DNA from: Campylobacterota bacterium
GTDB taxonomy: Bacteria; Campylobacterota; Campylobacteria; Campylobacterales; Sulfurimonadaceae
DNA length: 46,276 nucleotides
Direction of reading: 5' to 3'
NCBI GenBank assembly: GCA_023379705.1
Contig: JAMCPS010000010.1
Location: forward strand, 1-46,276
The stretch's first letter is position 1. Every line of letters begins with the position of its first letter. The notes below the pieces were generated by a model. The model ran no database searches. It had not been told where the DNA came from and saw only the letters and a program-made list of their open reading frames with translations. This document shows, piece after piece, positions 19,064 to 26,821 of this stretch. The position numbers and the translations under genes are program-made.

Positions 19064-19122
19064 CCCCCCTAAAAGGGTCTTATCGGTTTCAATGTATATT
19101 AAAAATTTCAAGAACTTTTAGG
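19064..19122 (-). promoter_or_regulatory. Structured thiC leader with mutually exclusive pairings
   Basis: On the minus strand, CCTAAAAG (19115-19122) can pair with CTTTTAGG (19068-19075) across 39 bases. The second arm can alternatively fold on its own as a small CCCT/AGGG hairpin (about 19067-19077). Competing structures before a thiamine gene are suggestive of leader control, but I see no CTGAGA-type TPP aptamer. Confidence 0.3.
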
Positions 19123-19199
19123 AAAACTTTTTACCCGCATAACGATCTTGTTATCTTTGCAATTTTACATAAAGAAGATAAAAAAAAGCTTTTCGAGTG

Positions 19200-19205
19200 T
19201 ATAAT
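19200..19205 (+). promoter_or_regulatory. -10 element of the ispDF cluster
   Basis: TATAAT preceded directly by TG, 33 bases before the TTG start of ispDF. An A-rich run (19181-19188) lies in the spacer and -35 region. Confidence 0.5.
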
Positions 19206-19237
19206 TTCGTAACATTATGTAATAAATAGGATATAAA

Positions 19238-20359
19238 TTGTCTGATTTGACACTTATTCTTCTCGCTGCGGGTAACTCTAGTCGTTTCAAGATCCCCGTA
19301 AAAAAACAATGGCTACGAATTGGTCACGACCCGCTTTGGTTGTTTGTTACCAATCGTATCAGCAAAATGTTTACGTTTGCCAATATTATTGTCGTTGCTC
19401 ATCCTGAAGAACTCACTTTTATGCAGAAAATGTGTGATGTTACCATTGTAGAGGGAGGAGAGACGCGTCAACACTCTTTGCGCAATGCATTGGCGCACGT
19501 AAATACTCCCTATGTCCTTGTCAGTGATATAGCCAGAGCCTGCATTGATCCTGATCTAATAATGCGTCTCATCGATGCTAAAGAGTATGCGGACTGCATC
19601 GTACCGACGCTTGGTATTAACGACACGATTGTGTATGGAGATGAAACCATTACACGTGAGGCCATCAAACGAATTCAAACGCCTCAACTTTCGCGTACGG
19701 CTGTGCTGCGTGCGGCTCTTGATACACCGTTGGATTACACGGATGAAAGCAGTGCCATTGTTGCGCATGGGGGAACACGCCATTATGTGGAAGGTGATCT
19801 GCGTGCCGATAAAATCACTCGCATCAATGATCTTGCAGTACTAGAGTGCTTAGGTGCTCCATCGCCTATGAACTTTACAGGTAATGGGTTTGATGTCCAC
19901 CCTTTTGAAGATGGCAAACAGATGGTTTTAGGAGGCGTTGAAATTGAATCCCCTTATGGATTTAAAGCACACAGTGATGGCGATGTTGCCATTCATGCCC
20001 TTATCGATGCCCTTTTAGGTGCAGCATGTATGGGGGATATTGGGATGTTGTTCCCTGATACCGATGAAAACTACAAAAACATTGACTCAAAAGTATTATT
20101 GCAGCGATGCGTAGAAAAAATTCACCATTTCGGCTTTGTGATTGCACATGCAGACATCACTATCATCGCGCAAGTACCAAAAGTTAGCCCTTATAAAGAG
20201 CAAATGCGAAAAACACTCGCACCGCTGATGAACCTTAACCCAGCACGCTTAAACATAAAAGCGACCACAACAGAGCACCTAGGTTTCATTGGGCGTCAAG
20301 AAGGAGTGGGCGTCATTGCTACCGCTTCGTTACACTATTTTGATTGGATAAACGGATGA
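19238..20359 (+). CDS. ispDF: Bifunctional IspDF (MEP cytidylyltransferase / MEcPP synthase)
   Basis: A 373-residue fusion catalysing two steps of the non-mevalonate isoprenoid pathway. IspD half (about 1-205): LLAAGNSSRF nucleotide loop, KKQW, TRQHS, and a DIAR segment in place of the usual DAAR. IspF half (about 212-373): metal ligands D219 and H221 (FDVHPF) and H253, with AHSDGD and the TTTEHLGF motif near the C-terminus. The fusion is usual in Campylobacterota. The start is a TTG at 19238-19240 with TAGGA upstream. It is the first gene of a cluster (ispDF, atypical regulator, ATP-sulfurylase-like, pgpA) that I recall as conserved in Campylobacter (Cj1607-Cj1610); ispDF and the regulator are HP1020-HP1021 in H. 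pylori. The stop overlaps the next start (ATGA). Confidence 0.96.
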   Translation: MSDLTLILLAAGNSSRFKIPVKKQWLRIGHDPLWLFVTNRISKMFTFANIIVVAHPEELTFMQKMCDVTIVEGGETRQHSLRNALAHVNTPYVLVSDIARACIDPDLIMRLIDAKEYADCIVPTLGINDTIVYGDETITREAIKRIQTPQLSRTAVLRAALDTPLDYTDESSAIVAHGGTRHYVEGDLRADKITRINDLAVLECLGAPSPMNFTGNGFDVHPFEDGKQMVLGGVEIESPYGFKAHSDGDVAIHALIDALLGAACMGDIGMLFPDTDENYKNIDSKVLLQRCVEKIHHFGFVIAHADITIIAQVPKVSPYKEQMRKTLAPLMNLNPARLNIKATTTEHLGFIGRQEGVGVIATASLHYFDWING

Positions 20360-21243
20360 ATGTATTAATTGTAGAAAATGAGATCTATCTCGCACAAAGT
20401 ATTGCTTCAAAACTCAGCGACCTAAGTCACAACTGTGACATTAGCAGTTCAACCAAAGAAGCGCTAAAAGGAGTCCCTTATGATGTCGTTCTTCTCTCGA
20501 CGAATATCAGCGGACATGATATTTATCCCGTAATTGAAGCGTATAAAGATGCCGTTGTTATCTTAATGGTGTCATACGTCAGCAATGATACTGTTTCTAA
20601 GCCGCTCGCCGCGGGGGCAAAAGATTACATTCTTAAACCTTTCATGATCGAAGAACTGATTCGTAAAATTCAACATTTCCAGAATCACGAACGACTTCGC
20701 CGCCAAAACAAAACTCATGAACGCTATTTAGCCCACATGTTTAATGGCATTAAAATTGAGGAAGATTTTGATAAAACAGAACTTCCTGTAATGATTTGCA
20801 GCGGATACCAAAAATATGCCGATGCTTTTGCCTTTCGTTATGCTCAACACAAAAATAAAACGCTTCAATTTGTTTCATTAAGCTCAACTAAGGCTCTACA
20901 AGACATCATTTCATTGCCAATAAACAGTATCCTTTATCTTACTGATTTTCAAAACTTCAAAAAGAGTGACCATAAAACGCTATTTGAACTGTTAGAAAAA
21001 CGTCAATGCATCATTTCCAGTACCGACTACATTGATCATGCACCCTTTCGTATGATTGAAGTCAAGAGCGAAAATCATCTCTTTGATCAAGGTGAAATTT
21101 TGCCGATTGAAGAATACGTCAAATACATTATGCTTAATTTTCAAAACCGTTTTCCGGATACGGAACTTTCAAAAAAACTAGGAATTTCACGAAAAAGCTT
21201 GTGGGAGAAAAGAAAAAAATATGGCATCATTAAGAAAAAATAG
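20356..21243 (+). CDS. Atypical orphan response regulator, HP1021/Cj1608 type
   Basis: A 295-residue protein: N-terminal receiver-like domain (1-115), a middle region without clear motif, and a C-terminal Fis-like helix-turn-helix (about 260-295; ELSKKLGISRKSLWEKRKKYG). The phosphoacceptor position of the receiver is a Ser (VVLLSTN, S48) and the acidic pocket is VENE, while the conserved Lys (ILKPF, K94) is kept, so it is a pseudo-receiver. Position after ispDF and size match HP1021 of H. pylori, an Asp-less regulator reported to bind oriC and respond to redox state. Three cysteines (C27, one in VMICSG, one in RQCIIS) could serve redox sensing. The start uses the ATGA overlap with ispDF; a TTG four codons earlier is less likely. 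Confidence 0.85.
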   Translation: MNVLIVENEIYLAQSIASKLSDLSHNCDISSSTKEALKGVPYDVVLLSTNISGHDIYPVIEAYKDAVVILMVSYVSNDTVSKPLAAGAKDYILKPFMIEELIRKIQHFQNHERLRRQNKTHERYLAHMFNGIKIEEDFDKTELPVMICSGYQKYADAFAFRYAQHKNKTLQFVSLSSTKALQDIISLPINSILYLTDFQNFKKSDHKTLFELLEKRQCIISSTDYIDHAPFRMIEVKSENHLFDQGEILPIEEYVKYIMLNFQNRFPDTELSKKLGISRKSLWEKRKKYGIIKKK

Positions 21244-22411
21244 AGCTCTTTACATTGACCAAGAGGCATTCTCTGCTCTCGCATTGCTCAAATCAGGCAT
21301 GCTTGCACCCGTAACACAGCTAATGAATGAGCAGCAATGCATTCAAGTACTTGAAAAAGGTATGTTTAATGGAAGTACCTTTCCGTTTCCTCTCATTCTT
21401 TCTCCCAACGGTAAAACCAATGAGACGATTCTTTTAAGTACCAAAAAGGGGGAAATACTAGAGCTTGTATGCGATCAAGAAGTCGTAGGTGAAATTACCG
21501 TAGACGAAGTTTTTGCTATTGATCCCTTAAAACGTTTGCGTCAAATATACGGCACCGAAGATCTCTCTCATCCAGGTGTAAACTCCACTTACAAACGACT
21601 TGGAAAATACGCCATATCGGGCGATTATATTATAGATGTCACTTCCATCACTTCCATACGCCAAACGATAAAAAATGCGCAGGATCAAATAGCAGCCAAG
21701 CATACAACTGCCATATTTATGGCAGCAAATCCTTTGCACCGTGCACACGAGCGTCTTATTCGCCAAAGTTTAGAGCGTACGGATCTCATTGTTATCTTTT
21801 TACTCAAACCTTACAATTCTGCCAACTTAAGCTATGAACTTCGACATGATGTGCTTCAGTTCTTCATAAAAAACTATTTACCTTTCAGCCGAGTCATTGT
21901 TGTCCCTCTTGAAAATAGCTATATTTTTGCCGGAAGCAATGAAGTTATTTTGGATGCCATAGTAGCAAAAAACTACGGGTGTAACCGTCTTATGATTGGA
22001 CAAAATCATGCTGGAATTGGAATGTATTATGACCGAAATGCGAACAAGTCTGTTATTGATCGCATGAAAGGGATAGATATCGAAGTATCTATGTCCAGCG
22101 AATACGTTTACTGCAATATGTGTAAAACACTCGTTAGTATTCAAACTTGCCCTCACGGACATCATCACCACATTTCCTACCATTCCGAATCGATACTTGA
22201 ACTCATGAAACAAGGTTTACTTCCCCCTGCCGTATTGGTACGTAAAGAGATATCTTCACTGATAGTTTCCTCTTTGTATCCAAATCGATTTAAAAACTTA
22301 GCCAAACTCTATTACGATATTATGCCTGTTAATGGCCTCCTCGAAGAGCACAGCGAACGAGACTTTTACGTAGAGCTCATGAAGCTTTATCAAACCACTT
22401 CACTTACCTAA
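21221..22411 (+). CDS. ATP-sulfurylase-like protein with altered active-site motifs
   Basis: A 396-residue protein with the full fold of bacterial ATP sulfurylase: PUA-like N-terminus (1-150), HIGH-type catalytic domain and a zinc site (C298, C301, C310, and H312 or H314 in CPHGH). The motifs that bind sulfate and ATP are changed. The usual QTRNPxHxxH is MAANPLHRAH (167-176), keeping only NP and the two His. GRDHAG is GQNHAG (260-265). The SGTxxR segment is SESILEL. True sulfate adenylyltransferase activity is therefore doubtful. It overlaps the upstream regulator gene by 23 bases and precedes pgpA, the same order I recall for C. jejuni Cj1608-Cj1610, so it is probably an ancient conserved paralogue with another role. 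GGGAGA precedes the start. Confidence 0.8.
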   Translation: MASLRKNRALYIDQEAFSALALLKSGMLAPVTQLMNEQQCIQVLEKGMFNGSTFPFPLILSPNGKTNETILLSTKKGEILELVCDQEVVGEITVDEVFAIDPLKRLRQIYGTEDLSHPGVNSTYKRLGKYAISGDYIIDVTSITSIRQTIKNAQDQIAAKHTTAIFMAANPLHRAHERLIRQSLERTDLIVIFLLKPYNSANLSYELRHDVLQFFIKNYLPFSRVIVVPLENSYIFAGSNEVILDAIVAKNYGCNRLMIGQNHAGIGMYYDRNANKSVIDRMKGIDIEVSMSSEYVYCNMCKTLVSIQTCPHGHHHHISYHSESILELMKQGLLPPAVLVRKEISSLIVSSLYPNRFKNLAKLYYDIMPVNGLLEEHSERDFYVELMKLYQTTSLT

Positions 22412-22420
22412 GGCTTACTC

Positions 22421-22930
22421 ATGAAACTAGATTGGTTTTTTCTTACTCTCTTTTACAGCGGACACTCACCAAAAGCCCCCGGAACTATTGGTACACTCGT
22501 TTCCCTTCCTATAGGAATAGCTGTTTTGATTTTTTTAGGACCTCAAACCCTTTTTTTACTCACCTTGCTGATTACTCTTTTTGCTATTAAAAGCATTGAC
22601 CGCTATGAATTGCAAAGTGGTATACATGATAATCAAAGAATTGTTATCGATGAATTGGCAGGAATGTGGTTTGCCCTTTCCATTGCACCTGGTATTATGT
22701 TTACTTTAAGTGATCTAACCCTATGGGAAAATGGAATTGCCGTGCAAATAGCACTCAGCTTTATCTTCTTTCGCATTTACGACATCAAAAAACCCTCTAT
22801 AATAGGACGGATCGATCGTAATGTAAAAGGTGGATGGGGAGTGATGGGGGATGATATTGTGGCTGGCTTTGCAGCAGGTATCAGTGCTGCCCTTGTTTGG
22901 CAGGCTTTCATAAAAATATCGGCTTTTTAA
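22421..22930 (+). CDS. pgpA: Phosphatidylglycerophosphatase A
   Basis: PgpA removes phosphate from phosphatidylglycerophosphate to give phosphatidylglycerol at the inner membrane. The 169-residue protein has the family motifs SGHSPKAPGTIGTL near the N-terminus, VIDELAGMW (near 73) and DIKKPSIIGRID with GGWGVMGDDIVAG (about 125-148), which carry the metal-binding acidic residues. Four hydrophobic segments are visible. It follows the ATP-sulfurylase-like gene by 9 bases, and its 3' end overlaps the convergent cyclase gene by 4 bases. Confidence 0.93.
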   Translation: MKLDWFFLTLFYSGHSPKAPGTIGTLVSLPIGIAVLIFLGPQTLFLLTLLITLFAIKSIDRYELQSGIHDNQRIVIDELAGMWFALSIAPGIMFTLSDLTLWENGIAVQIALSFIFFRIYDIKKPSIIGRIDRNVKGGWGVMGDDIVAGFAAGISAALVWQAFIKISAF

Positions 22931-24741
22931 GCCACTATCCGATTTCTCCCACCTTTTTTAGCCGCATACAACTTCTCGTCGGCTCGATTAAATAAATCGT
23001 CCGCTTCTTCAACAGGATTAAACTCTGCCACACCAATGGAACAAGTTAATGACTTGATGGTTTCAAAACTATTAACCTCTATTCTCTGACGCAACGCTTC
23101 CGCCATCTTGATCGCTGAGGGCAACGGAGTATCCGGTAAAAGAATCATAAACTCTTCCCCTCCCCATCGCGCAACCACATCACTTTCACGAATTTGCTTG
23201 CGCAATAGCTCGCTGAGCGCTTTAAGAACTGCGTCCCCTATCAAATGTCCAAATCGATCATTGATCTGTTTAAAATGGTCAATGTCCAATAAAAGGACAG
23301 AAAGGGGTCTTTTGTATCGACGGGATACTGAAAGTGAATGTTCCAATATTTTGTCAAACTCAAATCGGTTAGTCACCTGCGTCAACCTATCCATCGTTGC
23401 TAATTCATTGAGCTCAGTTATATCACTAAATACAACAACATAACGGAGTTCCTTATCGTGTTCTATCCTCTTAACGGTCACGATGAAAGTTGATGCTTTG
23501 CCATCCACTGTCATCTTCACTTTATGTTCACGACCACTGTGTGCCATAATGTACTCTGTCCATCGCATCCCATCAATAACCGGTAACAAATAGCCATCCG
23601 ATTCTGTACTTTGAAATAAGTCACAAATACAATCATGATCTTTACTAAAATCTTCTAATGTGCGGTAATGGAAATACTCTAAAAAAGCATTGTTAACATA
23701 AACGATATTACGGTCATCCGTTACGATGATAATATTGGATTGTGAATTGAGTATGGTTTCAATGTACTCTTCTTGAAAACGGACTCTTTTCATAAATATT
23801 CGTGCAACCGATTCGTTAATTCCAAGAAAAAGGATAATTAAAACAGCCGTAATAAGCAAACTGCCCAAAATAGTACGTGATAGCTGATGATATCCGTCAG
23901 TTATATCATTGATACACAGAAATATCCCCATCTCTTTTCCATCATCCCCTTTTAAATGGATAGGGATAATTTCATAATGGTGATTTTCATAATTGATAAT
24001 TCTTTTTTCGTTATTTAAATTGTCCTTGCTATAGCGCTTAAGAATTCCATACAGTTCAGGCTCCATCTCTATAGGATGATATTGCCCAATGTGAAACTTA
24101 TACTCACTTCGAAGGGATGCAGCGGCAATACGTGATTCATGAAGTAAAAATAAGCTTTTTACGCCGGCAGTTTTTTCGATCTGTTTACTGATGTAGTCGA
24201 CATCCACTCCAAATTCAACCGCACCAATATAGCGTTTGTCATCAAAATAGGGGACAATAACCCGATACGCTACCCCGGCTATTCCCCCTTCAAAACCGCT
24301 ATGAATCTCTTTTGTCGTATGTACGCGCTGAACCAGTGGGCGCTTATCAGCAATATTATCACCGTATTTTTCTTTTTCATGTACACGTAAAATGGACATA
24401 CCACCCGGAGCGTGAAACTGCATAATCTTCAAATGGCTGTTCTCATCTTGCATCGTTTTATAACGATGCTGAATCAAACTATAGAGTTTTTCTCGATCTT
24501 GCGCTGAGAAAGCTTCCTTGAATCCAGAAATTAGAAGATTACCATATGCTCGATATTTATACGTATGTCCCAAATCATCAACAATAGAGCGGTAAACAGT
24601 TGTGATGTATTTAGCAGAAGTTTCAGCACGTACGGATGCGCTTTTTTCTTCTTCATAAATATAAAAACTGGTAAGTACAGCGGACGCGAATAGTACCAAC
24701 AACGCCATTAACAGCTGAAATCGCCATTTAAACTTCTGCAC
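22927..24741 (-). CDS. Cache-PAS-GGDEF transmembrane diguanylate cyclase
   Basis: A 604-residue sensor: TM1 (about 8-28), a large periplasmic double-Cache-like domain (about 30-280, with a VPYFDDKRYIGAVEFGVD segment typical of Cache), TM2 (about 287-307), a PAS domain (about 325-435), and a GGDEF domain with GGEEF (527-531) and an RxxD I-site (RESD, 518-521). It should make c-di-GMP in response to a small extracellular ligand. The GGDEF part differs from the heme-c pair, so it is a separate lineage. Monocistronic, overlapping the 3' end of pgpA by 4 bases in convergent orientation. Ligand unknown. Confidence 0.88.
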   Translation of the reverse strand: MQKFKWRFQLLMALLVLFASAVLTSFYIYEEEKSASVRAETSAKYITTVYRSIVDDLGHTYKYRAYGNLLISGFKEAFSAQDREKLYSLIQHRYKTMQDENSHLKIMQFHAPGGMSILRVHEKEKYGDNIADKRPLVQRVHTTKEIHSGFEGGIAGVAYRVIVPYFDDKRYIGAVEFGVDVDYISKQIEKTAGVKSLFLLHESRIAAASLRSEYKFHIGQYHPIEMEPELYGILKRYSKDNLNNEKRIINYENHHYEIIPIHLKGDDGKEMGIFLCINDITDGYHQLSRTILGSLLITAVLIILFLGINESVARIFMKRVRFQEEYIETILNSQSNIIIVTDDRNIVYVNNAFLEYFHYRTLEDFSKDHDCICDLFQSTESDGYLLPVIDGMRWTEYIMAHSGREHKVKMTVDGKASTFIVTVKRIEHDKELRYVVVFSDITELNELATMDRLTQVTNRFEFDKILEHSLSVSRRYKRPLSVLLLDIDHFKQINDRFGHLIGDAVLKALSELLRKQIRESDVVARWGGEEFMILLPDTPLPSAIKMAEALRQRIEVNSFETIKSLTCSIGVAEFNPVEEADDLFNRADEKLYAAKKGGRNRIVA

Positions 24742-24795
24742 CGCTGTAATCCTTTAATCAAAAGTTATAAATTTTGGCCAAATACCTTTTACTAA

Positions 24796-25287
24796 CTACA
24801 CCATCATCGGCTCATCTGTTGGTTCAATTTCTTCATAATCTTCAACAATTTGATCTAGTATTTTTTGTGTTTTTTTGATTTTAGCAATATTTTCATCAAA
24901 AATTGCTTTAGATGCTGGGAATGCTTCGCTAAGCTCAGTATAAATCAAAATACGTCCCCCAAAATGACGATTAAACTCATCAAATGCACCTCGTAAATAG
25001 GCTTTGCGGGTTGTATGTCGAAAAAGGGCCTGTAACATTCTTTTACGTTCTTTAATAGGAATTGATTCATCAATCGCTTCAGCAACTCGTTTAATGTCTA
25101 AACGTGACAAATAAACACCGCTGTGAAACGGCGAGAGGAGTTTATCCGTTAATTCATCCACAAAACCAGGGACCGGTTCATCATCAGGAGTACTTTCACC
25201 GGTTGCATCACAACCCTCAGTATCACATTTTTCACGTACAAATTGATCAAATTCTGCTTTTAAATCACTAAAATCTGCTTTATTCAT
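24796..25287 (-). CDS. Conserved-looking acidic protein of unknown function, last gene of the molybdoenzyme operon
   Basis: A 163-residue soluble, acidic protein that I do not recognise. It has no signal peptide or membrane segment. Near the N-terminus is a CDTEGC pair of cysteines (about 21-26), then a flexible acidic/proline stretch, a mainly helical core with basic helices (RLDIKRVAEAI, KERKRMLQALFRH) and a predicted coiled coil near the C-terminus (IAKIKKTQKILDQIVEDYEE). It overlaps the AroE-N-like gene by 8 bases, so it is translated with it and probably serves maturation or regulation of the molybdoenzyme. Confidence 0.75.
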   Translation of the reverse strand: MNKADFSDLKAEFDQFVREKCDTEGCDATGESTPDDEPVPGFVDELTDKLLSPFHSGVYLSRLDIKRVAEAIDESIPIKERKRMLQALFRHTTRKAYLRGAFDEFNRHFGGRILIYTELSEAFPASKAIFDENIAKIKKTQKILDQIVEDYEEIEPTDEPMMV

Positions 25288-25726
25288 TGCATTCTCCTGT
25301 TGTTAATTCATAAAAATAGTGTGTCATCGAATTAAGTGCGATGTCATCCTGAAACTCATCGCTTTGCGCAAACTTTTCCAAAGCATTTGGCATAATAAGC
25401 TCACCTATGAGTTTTCCATCCACAATGCGAATAAAATCGCAATATCCTGCCTCTTTCGCCATTGCAGAAGCATTATCCAGCAGCCCAAAAGCCTCTTCTT
25501 GATATTCCATCGAAATCACCGCACCGCTTAGTTTAGAGCCACGCATTTGAGAAATTGTAAACGTGACATCATCAGGACGTATGTTCATAGGAATCGCCAT
25601 TGCATTGACATTATTACCTTTAAACAACTTGTTTACAATTGCACAAAAACGACTGCTATGCGCTTCTTCCGCAATATAGCCATAAAGTGCTGTTTCCACT
25701 GTTATGGAATTGTCATCATTCATCAT
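25280..25726 (-). CDS. Stand-alone shikimate-dehydrogenase N-domain-like protein (non-catalytic)
   Basis: A 148-residue protein that reads like the substrate-binding N-terminal domain of AroE without the NADP domain. Points of match: LYGYI near 14, AHSSRF (22-27) at the place of HSxSP, SGAVISMEYQEEAF (67-80) at the place of GxNVTxPxKExxF, and IVDGKLIGE (101-109) at the place of the LxDGRLxGxN motif. The catalytic Lys (here Gln76) and the Asn/Asp shikimate ligands are absent, so it is not an enzyme of that pathway. It sits directly after the multi-cluster FeS gene (adjacent stop and start) in the molybdoenzyme operon. I infer an accessory role, such as binding a ligand or the apo-enzyme. The similarity is by eye only. 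Confidence 0.65.
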   Translation of the reverse strand: MMNDDNSITVETALYGYIAEEAHSSRFCAIVNKLFKGNNVNAMAIPMNIRPDDVTFTISQMRGSKLSGAVISMEYQEEAFGLLDNASAMAKEAGYCDFIRIVDGKLIGELIMPNALEKFAQSDEFQDDIALNSMTHYFYELTTGECNE

Positions 25727-26821
25727 TTATAACCCCCAAAGCTCACGCGCTTCTTCCTCTTCGAGGCGGCAGCGGCGGCAAATTTTTTCACCTGCAACGG
25801 AACTAAACAACCCATCGCATTCATTACAGCGGCGTACAGCGAATGTAGCCAAATTTTGAACACTGGGCACATACCACTCTTTTAGATTATATGATGTTGA
25901 AAGAGTGATCGCATTAGGTTCACATACATCATGACACAGATGGCATTTAACGCATAAAAAAGGGTCAAAGTCAATTTTTGAATTGCGCATGTCCGAAGTC
26001 AATGCCCCCGTTGGACACACCCGGTGACACATTTCACATGCGGTACACAGTTCCTCATCCAAAAGTTTTTGAGAGGTAAAAATGATTTTTTCACTTTCTA
26101 CCACATGAAACTCGCTAGGTATATCAAAACGCTTTAATGCGGTAAAAAAGAGCTTACGGCGATCGGTGATTTTTTTTGTACGTAATGCTTTTGTATCGGA
26201 ACTGTCAGTTGTATATTGTACAAATTCATCGGTTGTCCGCTGGATCTCTTTTTCAAAATCACTGCGTGCTTTGCCAATACCGCGTAAATGAAAGTTCTTG
26301 AAAAAGTCACGCCGATCTGATTTTTCTTCAGGCACCTTCATATCAATAAACGCAATATTTTTAGTTTGAATCTTGTAAGGTGATTCGATCGCTTCTAATA
26401 AATAATTAGAGTTTTCAACAGTATTCATCATAACAGATAAAATATTTTCTCCAATCTCACATTGTCCACAATGCCCTGTATCGAGGACAACTCCTTCTTT
26501 CATTTGAGCAAAAGCGATTAACTGTTCACTACTCAAAGCAGCGATACAAGGTACGTTTTTTTGACACGAAATAAGATTTTGTTCATCTGATACAAACGAA
26601 AAGAAAAAATCGGTAGCACTGAAATCATCGATTTTTAAGGCCTCCGTAGGACACACTGCAACACATCCGGCACATTCGACACATTGTGCCTGATTAATAG
26701 AGGGCAAACGTCCTGCAATGCTTATCGCCCCAGTCGGACAGATATCGGCACAATGGGTACAAATCGAATTGACACTCAGCGCTCTGACACATGAACTTGG
26801 AGAGAGTATTAAAAGACTCAT
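25727..26821 (-). CDS. Multi-cluster 4Fe-4S ferredoxin-like protein with zinc-ribbon-like tail
   Basis: A 364-residue cytosolic protein without signal peptide. It has two pairs of ferredoxin-type motifs: C21-C24-C28 with an incomplete first set and C47-C50-C53-C57 at the N-terminus, then C259-C262-C265-C269 and C290-C293-C296-C300. Between them is a segment with C86, C92 and a CGQC pair (C118, C121). The C-terminus carries CxxC-x12-CxxC (C332, C335, C348, C351), like a zinc ribbon or rubredoxin knuckle. Similar proteins accompany TorD-type chaperones in molybdoenzyme operons and are thought to help cluster or cofactor loading. It overlaps the chaperone gene by 4 bases. Confidence 0.82.
   Translation of the reverse strand: MSLLILSPSSCVRALSVNSICTHCADICPTGAISIAGRLPSINQAQCVECAGCVAVCPTEALKIDDFSATDFFFSFVSDEQNLISCQKNVPCIAALSSEQLIAFAQMKEGVVLDTGHCGQCEIGENILSVMMNTVENSNYLLEAIESPYKIQTKNIAFIDMKVPEEKSDRRDFFKNFHLRGIGKARSDFEKEIQRTTDEFVQYTTDSSDTKALRTKKITDRRKLFFTALKRFDIPSEFHVVESEKIIFTSQKLLDEELCTACEMCHRVCPTGALTSDMRNSKIDFDPFLCVKCHLCHDVCEPNAITLSTSYNLKEWYVPSVQNLATFAVRRCNECDGLFSSVAGEKICRRCRLEEEEARELWGL

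Noticed and set aside
21221-22411. Functional sulfate adenylyltransferase (sat) annotation
   Set aside because: Three catalytic motifs are altered, so I name it only as ATP-sulfurylase-like and give no gene symbol.
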